Shown here piece by piece: positions 24,715-31,655 of a DNA stretch of 64,000 nucleotides. How positions within the stretch are numbered: position 1 is the first letter of the stretch; each line of letters begins with the position of its first letter. The notes under the pieces were generated by a model, which saw only the letters and a list, made by a program, of their open reading frames with translations, ran no database searches and was not told where the DNA came from. Source of the stretch: Georgenia satyanarayanai. GTDB lineage: Bacteria; Actinomycetota; Actinomycetes; Actinomycetales; Actinomycetaceae. A program made the position numbers and the translations under genes. The stretch spans positions 62,001 through 126,000 of the forward strand of contig NZ_JAMBNZ010000006.1 of assembly GCF_023715365.1 (NCBI RefSeq), in the 5' to 3' direction.

Positions 24715-26058
24715 CTACTCCTCCTCGAGCGCCGCGCCGCGGAGCTCGGGCAGGAACAGCGCCCCGATCATCGCGACGACGAATGCGACGCCGAAGGTGG
24801 CGAAGGTGAGCCCGGAGCCGCCCGCCGCGAGGAGCAGGGGGACGGTCAGCGGCGCGGCGATCGAGGCGAGCCGGCCGAAGGCGGCGGCGCTGCCCGACCC
24901 GGTGCCGCGCAGCGCCGTCGGGTAGATCTCCGGGCTCACCGCGTACAGGGCGCCCCACGCGCCGAGGTTGAAGGCCGACAGTGCCATTCCTGCGGCGATG
25001 ATCGTCGGCACGGTGGTCGCCTGTCCGAAGAGGACGGCGGCGACGGCCGAGGCGGCGAGGAAGGTGGCGAGGGTGGAACGGCGCCCCCACCTCTCGATGA
25101 GCCAGGCGGCCAGTGCGTACCCGGGCAGCTGGGCCAGGGTGATGATGAGCGTGTACTCGAAGGAGCGCACGAGCGAGAAGCCCTGGTCCACGAGCAGCGA
25201 CGGCAGCCAGCTGAAGGCCCCGTAGTAGGCGAAGTTGACCCCGAACCACACGACCCACAGCGCCGCGGTGCGGCGGCGGAATCGCCCGGACCACAGCTCG
25301 CGCCAGTGCGGGGCGACGGTCTCCTCGGCGACGGTGGGGGAAGGGACCGGCGCCTGACCGGCGGCGTCCTCGTAGACGCGCACGGCGGCCTCCGCCTCCG
25401 CGACGCGCCCCTTGCGCTCGAGGAAACGCACCGACTCGGGCAGCCGCATGCGGACGTAGATCGCGTACACGGCCGGGACCATCCCGATGACGAAGGCCCA
25501 CCGCCACCCGTTCTCGCCGGGGACGACGAAGTAGCCGATGAGGGCCGCCGCGATCCAGCCGACCGCCCAGAACGCCTCCAGGACGACGACGACGCGCCCC
25601 CGGATCCGCTTCGGGGCGTACTCACTGACGAGCGTCGAGGCGACGGGCAGCTCCGCGCCCAGGCCCAGGCCCACGAGGAAGCGGAGCACGATGAGGGCGC
25701 CGACGCCGGTCACGAGGGCCGAGGCCCCGGTGGCCAGCCCGTAGACGAGCAGGGTGAGCGCGAAGACCTGCCGGCGTCCGATCCGGTCGGCGAGGAGGCC
25801 GCCGACGCTCGCGCCGATCGCCATGCCGACGAAGCCGACGGAGAGGATCCAGGACTTCTGCCCGTCGGTCAGCCCCCACTCCTGCCCGAGGGCGGCGATG
25901 ACGAAGGAGATAAGCCCGACGTCCATGGCGTCCAGGGCCCAGCCGACGCCGGAGCCGCCGAGGAGCTTGCGGTGGGCGCTGGTGAACGGCAGCCGATCGA
26001 GCCGCTCGGCGCGGGTGAGCGACTGCTGGACGGAGGTGTCGGCGGCGGGCCGGGCCAT
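24715..26058 (-). CDS. MFS transporter, sugar/organic acid:H+ symporter type
   Basis: The 447-residue protein has twelve predicted membrane spans. The motif GWALDAMDVGLISFV in helix 1 and LADRIGRRQVF between helices 2 and 3 are characteristic of the aromatic-acid/niacin-type branch of the major facilitator superfamily. RFLVGLGLGAELPVASTLVSEY follows in helix 4, and a second R-x-G-R-R (ERWGRRST) occurs between helices 8 and 9. GGGAAGG precedes the ATG by seven bases. It is monocistronic. The substrate, perhaps niacin or an aromatic acid, cannot be fixed. Confidence 0.83.
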   Translation of the reverse strand: MARPAADTSVQQSLTRAERLDRLPFTSAHRKLLGGSGVGWALDAMDVGLISFVIAALGQEWGLTDGQKSWILSVGFVGMAIGASVGGLLADRIGRRQVFALTLLVYGLATGASALVTGVGALIVLRFLVGLGLGAELPVASTLVSEYAPKRIRGRVVVVLEAFWAVGWIAAALIGYFVVPGENGWRWAFVIGMVPAVYAIYVRMRLPESVRFLERKGRVAEAEAAVRVYEDAAGQAPVPSPTVAEETVAPHWRELWSGRFRRRTAALWVVWFGVNFAYYGAFSWLPSLLVDQGFSLVRSFEYTLIITLAQLPGYALAAWLIERWGRRSTLATFLAASAVAAVLFGQATTVPTIIAAGMALSAFNLGAWGALYAVSPEIYPTALRGTGSGSAAAFGRLASIAAPLTVPLLLAAGGSGLTFATFGVAFVVAMIGALFLPELRGAALEEE

Positions 26059-26103
26059 GGCGTGCCTTCCCAGGAAGGGGCGGGTGTCGGCGCGAGCGTA
26101 GCA

Positions 26104-26118
26104 CTTCGACTCGCGAAG
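26104..26118. promoter_or_regulatory. Small palindrome in the MFS gene promoter region
   Basis: CTTCG-N5-CGAAG lies 45 bp upstream of the MFS start, beside a possible minus-strand -10 TACGCT (26094-26099). It could be an operator, but the arms are short. Confidence 0.25.
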
Positions 26119-26158
26119 AGCATAACCCTGTCGGGCGGTCGAGCGGCCCTTGCTGAGC

Positions 26159-27226
26159 TCAGGCGGTCAGGGCCTCCACGACTGCGGGGACGGCGGCGGG
26201 CGGCAGCTGGAGGAGGACGCCACTGGCGACCGTGCCCTGCCAGGCGGTGAGCTGCTCGCGCAGCTGCTCGGGCCGGCCGGCCAGCGCGACGTCGAGGACG
26301 AGCTCGGTGGGCACGGCCCGTGCGGCGCCCTCGCGGTCACCGGCGGCCCACAGGCGGGCCACCTCGGCGCACGCGGCCTCGTGGCCGAGCCGCTCGACGG
26401 CCTCCCGGTGGAAGTTCGACCGCTGCGAGCCCATGCCCCCGACGTAGAGCGCGAGGTGCGGGCGGAGCAGGTTCGCGGCCTCCTCGACGTCGCTCCCGGC
26501 TGCCACCGGCAGGCTGACGTTGACCTCGAAGCGGTCCGCGGGCGGCAGGTCGGCAGAGCGGCGCGCGAAGCCCGCGGCGAGCTGCTCACGGGCCCAGCCG
26601 TCCAGGCGGGGGGAGTGGAAGGCGGGCAGCCACCCGTCGGCGATCTCGGCGGCAAGGGCGACGTTCCGTGGCCCCTGCGCCGCGAGGTGGATGGGCAGGT
26701 CCGCCCGCAGCGGGTGGAGGGTGGGGCGCAGCGCCTTGCCCTCGCCCGTGGTCCCCTCGCCGTCGAGCGGGAGGCGGTAGTGGCGGCCGTCCACCTCGAC
26801 CGGGGCCTGGCGCCGCAGCACCTGCCGGACGACGTCGACGTACTCGCGGGTCCGCTCGAGCGGGCGCGGGTAGGGCTGGCCGTACCAGCCCTCGACGACC
26901 TGCGGCCCGGAGGCGCCCAGCCCGAGGACGAAGCGGCCCCCGGAGAGGTGGTCGAGGGTGAGGGCGGCCATCGCCGTCGCCGTCGGGGTGCGCGCGGAGA
27001 GCTGGGCGATGCCGGTGCCCAGCCGCAGGCGCGTCGTGCGCGCGCCCCACCACGCCAGCGGGGTCAGCGCGTCCGAGCCGTAGGCCTCGGCGGTCCACAC
27101 GGAGTCCAGGCCGGCGGCCTCGGCGAGCTCGACGGCGCGCTCCGCCCCGGCCGGCGGGCCGGCGGACCAGTAGCCCAGGTGCAGGCCCACCCGCAGCGGG
27201 GGACCGGGCGCGCCGTCGGCGCTCAT
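26159..27226 (-). CDS. LLM-class F420-dependent oxidoreductase
   Basis: The 355-residue product is a TIM-barrel flavin/F420 enzyme of the luciferase-like monooxygenase family. Signs are the N-terminal strand RVGLHLGYW, AEAAGLDSVWTAEAYGSDALTPLAW, the TTRLRLGTGIAQLSARTP segment, LSGGRFVLGLGASGPQVVEGW near residue 100, and IADGWLPAFHSP near 200. These match actinobacterial F420-dependent members. The ATG at 27226 overlaps the stop of the preceding LLM gene by four bases, so the two are coupled. The substrate is unknown. Confidence 0.85.
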   Translation of the reverse strand: MSADGAPGPPLRVGLHLGYWSAGPPAGAERAVELAEAAGLDSVWTAEAYGSDALTPLAWWGARTTRLRLGTGIAQLSARTPTATAMAALTLDHLSGGRFVLGLGASGPQVVEGWYGQPYPRPLERTREYVDVVRQVLRRQAPVEVDGRHYRLPLDGEGTTGEGKALRPTLHPLRADLPIHLAAQGPRNVALAAEIADGWLPAFHSPRLDGWAREQLAAGFARRSADLPPADRFEVNVSLPVAAGSDVEEAANLLRPHLALYVGGMGSQRSNFHREAVERLGHEAACAEVARLWAAGDREGAARAVPTELVLDVALAGRPEQLREQLTAWQGTVASGVLLQLPPAAVPAVVEALTA

Positions 27227-28155
27227 GCCGTGGTGCCCACGTGGGCCATGACCTCGGAGGCGATGAGGTCGAGGTGCTCGAGGTCGGTCATGTCGAGGCA
27301 CTGGAGGTAGACGCGAGTGATGCCCTGCTCGGCGAGGGCGGCGATCCCGTTGACGACCTCCTGCGGCGTCCCGGCCAGGCCGTTGCGACGCAGCTCCTCC
27401 GGCTCACGGCCGATGATCGCGGCGCGGCGGGAAACCTCCTGCTCGTCCCTGCCGACACAGGCGACGAGCGCGACGGAGTAGACGAGCTCGTCCGGGTCGC
27501 GGTCCACGGCCTCGCAGGCGGCGCGGACACGATCACGCTGGGCGGCGATCGCGCTCTTCTCCGGGAAGGACTGGTTGTACTCGGTGCCGAAGCGCGCGGC
27601 CAGGGCCGGGGTGCGGCGCGGCCCGTTGCCCCCGACGACGACGGGCACCCGCTCCTGGACCGGCTTGGGCAGCGCGGGGGAGTCGACGAGCGTGTAGTGC
27701 TCGCCGTCGTGGTTGAAGGTCTCGCCGACCGGGGTGGACCACAGGCCGGTGATGACCTCGAGCTGCTCGGTGAGCAGGCCGAAGCGCTTCTCGGGGAAGG
27801 GGATCCCGTAGGCCTGGTGCTCCTCGGCGAACCAGCCGGTGCCCAGGCCCAGCTCGACCCTGCCCCCGGACATCTCGTCCACCTGGGCAACCTGGATGGC
27901 GAGCACGCCGGGGAGGCGGAAGGTCGCGGAGGTGACCAGCGTGCCGAGGCGGATGGTCGAGGTCTCCCGGGCGAGGCCGGCGAGGGTGGTCCAGGCGTCC
28001 GTCGGCCCGGGCAGCGGGCTGCCGTCACCCATGCGCAGGTAGTGGTCGGAGCGGAAGAAGGCGGAGAAGCCCAGCTGCTCGGCGCGCTGCGCCATGGCGA
28101 GCTGGTCGGCGTAGGAGGCGCCCTGCTGGGGCTCGGTGAAGATGCGAAGGTCCAT
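27223..28155 (-). CDS. LLM-class F420-dependent oxidoreductase
   Basis: The 310-residue luciferase-like enzyme has LRIFTEPQQGASYADQL at the start, LGFSAFFRSDHYLRMGDG, TIRLGTLVTSATFRLPGVLA, and the signature MSGGRVELGLGTGWFAEEHQAYG. VPVVVGGNGPRRTPALAARF follows near residue 180. The ATG at 28155 was preferred; a GTG two codons earlier has no ribosome site. It is the first structural gene of a two-gene LLM operon whose transcript seems to begin 210 bases upstream and to contain a tiny ORF and a branched stem-loop. The reaction is unknown; F420H2-dependent reduction is expected. Confidence 0.85.
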   Translation of the reverse strand: MDLRIFTEPQQGASYADQLAMAQRAEQLGFSAFFRSDHYLRMGDGSPLPGPTDAWTTLAGLARETSTIRLGTLVTSATFRLPGVLAIQVAQVDEMSGGRVELGLGTGWFAEEHQAYGIPFPEKRFGLLTEQLEVITGLWSTPVGETFNHDGEHYTLVDSPALPKPVQERVPVVVGGNGPRRTPALAARFGTEYNQSFPEKSAIAAQRDRVRAACEAVDRDPDELVYSVALVACVGRDEQEVSRRAAIIGREPEELRRNGLAGTPQEVVNGIAALAEQGITRVYLQCLDMTDLEHLDLIASEVMAHVGTTA

Positions 28156-28186
28156 GTGCACAGCCTGCCAGGCCCGGACAGGGGAG

Positions 28187-28248
28187 CACCCGCGGGCTCC
28201 TGGCCTGGCCAGGGTGCCGTGGTGGACGAGCCACGGCTCCCGCGGGTG
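28187..28248 (-). ncRNA. Branched stem-loop in the leader of the LLM operon
   Basis: On the minus strand CACCCGCGGG (28248-28239) pairs with CCCGCGGGTG (28196-28187), enclosing a GCCGTGG/CCACGGC hairpin and a CCTGG/CCAGG hairpin, i.e. a three-way junction. It lies between the 12-codon leader ORF and the first LLM start. It may be an attenuator or ligand-sensing structure; I do not recognise a named class. Confidence 0.35.
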
Positions 28249-28301
28249 CCGGTGACTGCCGCCGCCGTCGGCGGGGGACCGGTAGGTCCGTCCGTGGACT
28301 G

Positions 28302-28340
28302 CTAGCGGGCAGCCACCTCACGCGTCCAAGTAGAGATCAT
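28302..28340 (-). CDS. 12-codon leader ORF with near-perfect Shine-Dalgarno
   Basis: The frame reads MISTWTREVAAR and stops at TAG. Upstream, GAAAGGAGGTG complements the 3' end of 16S rRNA over eleven bases, far stronger than any other ribosome site in the window, and a promoter lies about 35 bp upstream. A GACCAC/GTGGTC pair flanks the site, so it could sit in a hairpin loop. The size and position suggest a regulatory leader peptide for the LLM genes. Trp and two Arg codons could act as a sensor, but that is speculation. Confidence 0.45.
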   Translation of the reverse strand: MISTWTREVAAR

Positions 28341-28373
28341 GTCTCGGACCACCTCCTTTCCCGTGTGGTCACC

Positions 28374-28403
28374 AGGGTAGGAAGGGCGCCGGAGCGCTGT
28401 CAC
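28374..28403 (-). promoter_or_regulatory. Candidate promoter of the LLM operon leader
   Basis: GTGACA (28398-28403) and TACCCT (28374-28379) on the minus strand are spaced 18 bp, matching the -35 at five positions and the -10 at its key ones. Transcription would begin near 28367, just before the strong ribosome site. Confidence 0.45.
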
Positions 28404-28416
28404 GCGAATATCGCGC

Positions 28417-29748
28417 TCAGGACCCGAGCGCCTGCTCGGCGGTGGCCTGGGCCGCCGAGAGGGCCTCGGTCAGGGGCCGGTCACCGCGGAACATCTCCCC
28501 GAGGATCGGTCGGACCGCCTCGAGGACCTCCCGCGCGCGCGGGCCGCTCGCGGCGGTGACGACGGCCTCGGGGGCGACGACGGCGGTGGCGTCCACGCCG
28601 CGGTCGGACCAGGAGCTGAGGTACAGGTCCTGCGCGCCCGCGGCGGCCGGAACCCCGACACCGTGGCTGGCCAGCGCGGACTGGCCGTCGGTCGAGGAGA
28701 GCCAGCGCAGCACCTCGGCCGTCGCGTCCGGGTTCTCGGTGGCGGCGTTGGCCGACGCACCCACGCCGTCGACGACGGACACCCTCCCGTCCGGGCCACT
28801 CGGTACGGAGGCCACGCCCCAGCGGATCCCGGTGGCCCCCGCGAGGTGGCGCATCTCGGCGGAGCTCGCCTGGAAGAGGGCGAGGTCCCCGTTGGTGAAG
28901 AGCTCGCGGTCCGGGATGGGGGCGGGCGGGACGGCGGGCAGCTCGGCGAGGTAGCCGAAGGCGTCGCGGGCCGCCGGGCTGGTGAGGGACAGGTCGTCGC
29001 CCGTCGTGGGGACCGCGCCCAGCTGGGCGAGGTAGGGCAGCCAGACGGCCGGGGCGGTGAGGTCGGTGGTGAACCCGTACTGGGCGACGCCGTCCTTGCT
29101 GAAGTCCTTGTCGGTGGCCGTCCGCCCCTCCTCGTCCCGCGTGAGGGTGCGGACCGCCTCGCGCAGCGTGTCGCCGAGGGCCGGCGCGGAGGCGCCACCG
29201 GCGGGCGCCTTCTCGCGCACGGCGTCGGGGTGCCAGGTCAGGGTGGCCGGGTCGACACCAGCCTCCTCGACGAGGTCGGTGTTGTAGAAGAGCACGGTGG
29301 AGTCCCACAGCTGGGGGACGGCCCACAGCCCGTCGTCGAGGGTGTAGAGCCCCGTGACGGTCGGTTCCCAGTCACCGACGTCCTCCCCGAGCGTCTCGCG
29401 CAGCTCGAGGACCTCACCGGAGTGGGCGAGGGCGGCGACGGAGTCGCTCGTCGTCCAGAAGACGTCCGCCATGGTGCCGTCGGAGAGGTCGGAGGCGGTG
29501 CGGTCGGCGTAGCCGGCCTCGGGCACAACCTCGACCTCGACGTGGATGTCGCGGTGGACGGCGTTGAACGCGTCGAAGGACTCGCGGTAGGCGGCCGCCG
29601 CGGCGTCGTCCCACAGGCGGAAGGTCACCGTCGACAGGCCGGCCGTGGCGTCGGTACCGGCGGCGTCGCCCGCGGGCTCGCCGCACGCCGCCATCACCGC
29701 GGCAATCGCGAGTGCGGCACCTGCGCGGGCTCGCGCGCGGCGGTCCAT
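28417..29748 (-). CDS. Sugar-type ABC transporter substrate-binding lipoprotein
   Basis: The 443-residue protein is an extracellular solute-binding lipoprotein of the carbohydrate (family 1) type. Residues 1-22 are a lipoprotein signal with the lipobox VMAAC. The mature part has VTFRLWDDAAAAAYRESFDAFN, TMADVFWTTSDSVAAL, WAVPQLWDSTVLFYNTDL and FTNGDLALFQASSAEM, the usual order for sugar binders. The ATG at 29748 has GGGAGG upstream. No permease genes adjoin it. It is divergent from namZ across 287 bp, which suggests that it binds a sugar released by NamZ and uses permeases encoded elsewhere, perhaps those at 39-41 kb. Confidence 0.85.
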   Translation of the reverse strand: MDRRARARAGAALAIAAVMAACGEPAGDAAGTDATAGLSTVTFRLWDDAAAAAYRESFDAFNAVHRDIHVEVEVVPEAGYADRTASDLSDGTMADVFWTTSDSVAALAHSGEVLELRETLGEDVGDWEPTVTGLYTLDDGLWAVPQLWDSTVLFYNTDLVEEAGVDPATLTWHPDAVREKAPAGGASAPALGDTLREAVRTLTRDEEGRTATDKDFSKDGVAQYGFTTDLTAPAVWLPYLAQLGAVPTTGDDLSLTSPAARDAFGYLAELPAVPPAPIPDRELFTNGDLALFQASSAEMRHLAGATGIRWGVASVPSGPDGRVSVVDGVGASANAATENPDATAEVLRWLSSTDGQSALASHGVGVPAAAGAQDLYLSSWSDRGVDATAVVAPEAVVTAASGPRAREVLEAVRPILGEMFRGDRPLTEALSAAQATAEQALGS

Positions 29749-29909
29749 GAGGCCCTCCCAGTGCATCGTCCGTGCCTAGGCTACCCGTCCCGCAGGGCGT
29801 TGCATGACCAGTTCGATACGCGAAGGGGAAGCACTCATGACTGTGCCGACATCGCCGCCGTCGCCGCGCGTGGAAGTTGATGACGCTTACACGGCGCGTG
29901 TGGCAGTTC

Positions 29910-29939
29910 TTGACGCAGGCGGGTGTGCTGGGCCACAGT
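29910..29939 (+). promoter_or_regulatory. Candidate namZ promoter
   Basis: TTGACG (29910-29915) and CACAGT (29934-29939) are 18 bp apart, 96 bp before the namZ start. A 13-bp palindrome ACACGGCGCGTGT (29889-29901) sits just upstream and could be an operator. Nothing else in the 287-bp divergent region was recognised. Confidence 0.35.
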
Positions 29940-30035
29940 GGCTCCAGGCGGGTGGGGGGACCCGCCGTAAGCGAGGCGAGGGGGCGTCGTGAGCAGGGAG
30001 CGGTCGCCCCGCCACCCACCGTGAAAGGACACGTG

Positions 30036-31655
30036 ATGCTCGTACGACGTCTCAGGCAGTGGAGCCCGGTGCTGGGCGCCGCCGCCGCCGTCGCCCTCGT
30101 GGGCGGCTCACTCGGTGCCGCGACGTCGGCACCGCAGCCCGCGGCCGCGCCGCCGGCCACGCAGGCCCAGCCGTCCGACCAGCCGGGCCCGACGGTCGAG
30201 CTCGGTGTCGAGCGGCTGCTGTCGGACCCGGACGAGCTCGCCCTCCTCGACGGCAAGCGGGTCGGCCTCATCACCAACCCCACAGGTGTGGACTCCGAGC
30301 TCACCCACTCGATGGACCTCCTCATCGCCGGGGAGGAGGAGGGCAACTACGAGCTCACCGCGCTCTACGCGCCCGAGCACGGCATCCTCGGCGGCGCACC
30401 CGCCGGAGCGAGCGTCGAGAGCTACGTCGACCCGCGCACCGGGCTGACCGTGTGGTCCCTCTACGGCGCCACGCAGCGCCCGACGGCGGAGATGCTCGAG
30501 GACGTCGACGTCCTCCTCTTCGACATCCAGGACATCGGCACCCGCTTCTACACCTACATCTGGACGATGTACTACGCGATGGACGCGGCCGGGGAGCTCG
30601 ACAAGGAGTTCGTCGTCCTCGACCGGCCCAACCCGCTCGGTGACCGCATGGATGGCCCGGTGCTCGACCCGGCAGTCTCCTCCTTCGTCGGTCTGCGGGA
30701 GATCCCCATGCAGCACGGCCTCACCGTCGGCGAGCTCGCCTCCCTGTTCAACGGCGAGTTCCTGCCCCACCCGGTGGAGGACTTCCACGTCGTGGAGATG
30801 ACCGGCTACGACCCCGACGACTTCGTCACCGGCTACGGGCTGGAGTGGGTACTGCCCTCGCCGAACATCCCGACGATCGAGACGGCGTGGGCCTACGCGG
30901 GTACCGGCCTCATCGAGTCCCTCGACGCCTCCGAGGGCCGCGGCACGACCACGCCCTTCCTGTGGATCGGGCACGGCGAGATCGACGAGCTCGGCGCCTA
31001 CGCGCTCGCCGAGGACCTCAACTCCCGCGGGCTCGAGGGCGTCCACTTCCGCCCGATGTTCGCCAACCCGACGACGAGCAAGCAGGCCGGGCGGCTCTCC
31101 GGTGGCGTCCAGCTCCACATCACCGACCCGGCCGCGTACGTACCGGTCCGCACCGGCCTCCACGTGCTCCAGGCCTTCTACGACACCGAGGGCGTGGACT
31201 GGCGCGAGGGCACCATCTATCCCAACCAGCGGTGCGAGACCGAGGCCGACACCTGCTGGATCGACCGACTGACCGGTGACAAGGACGTGCGCCTCCAGCT
31301 CGAGGCGGGGGTCGACCCCGACGAGATCATCGCCGGCTGGCAGGACGAGCTGGCCGCCTTCGACGACGTCGCCGAGGACTACCGCCTCTATGAGGACGCG
31401 ACCCTCGCCGGGCTGCGGACCGCCCTCGAGGGCTACGTCGCCGACGGCACCGTGGCGGGCCCGATCGTCCGTCAGCTGACGACGGCGCTCGACCAGGCCG
31501 AGCGGCACCTCGAGGCCGGCCGCACCCGGCAGGCGGGCCACTCGCTCGACCGGTTCCTCCAGCACCTGGACGCCCCCCAGCGTCCGGACACGCTGGGCGA
31601 GGAGGCGGCAGCCGAGCTGCGGGAGCGCGCGGTGGCGCTGCGTGACTCCCTCTGA
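30036..31655 (+). CDS. namZ: Exo-beta-N-acetylmuramidase NamZ (DUF1343, GH171)
   Basis: The 539-residue product belongs to the DUF1343 family, whose Bacillus member NamZ removes terminal MurNAc from peptidoglycan chains. A signal peptide (residues 1-30, with Ala/Pro after) exports it. The family blocks are KRVGLITNPTGVDS, LYAPEHGILGG, LLFDIQDIGTRFYTYIWTM, LDRPNPLGDRMDGP, PMQHGLTVGELASLFN and WVLPSPNIPT. A C-terminal helical extension (about 440-539) is longer than the core. The ATG at 30036 has AAAGGA upstream. Its end overlaps the next gene by 14 bases. Together with murQ at 42.6 kb it points to use of wall sugars. Confidence 0.87.
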   Translation: MLVRRLRQWSPVLGAAAAVALVGGSLGAATSAPQPAAAPPATQAQPSDQPGPTVELGVERLLSDPDELALLDGKRVGLITNPTGVDSELTHSMDLLIAGEEEGNYELTALYAPEHGILGGAPAGASVESYVDPRTGLTVWSLYGATQRPTAEMLEDVDVLLFDIQDIGTRFYTYIWTMYYAMDAAGELDKEFVVLDRPNPLGDRMDGPVLDPAVSSFVGLREIPMQHGLTVGELASLFNGEFLPHPVEDFHVVEMTGYDPDDFVTGYGLEWVLPSPNIPTIETAWAYAGTGLIESLDASEGRGTTTPFLWIGHGEIDELGAYALAEDLNSRGLEGVHFRPMFANPTTSKQAGRLSGGVQLHITDPAAYVPVRTGLHVLQAFYDTEGVDWREGTIYPNQRCETEADTCWIDRLTGDKDVRLQLEAGVDPDEIIAGWQDELAAFDDVAEDYRLYEDATLAGLRTALEGYVADGTVAGPIVRQLTTALDQAERHLEAGRTRQAGHSLDRFLQHLDAPQRPDTLGEEAAAELRERAVALRDSL

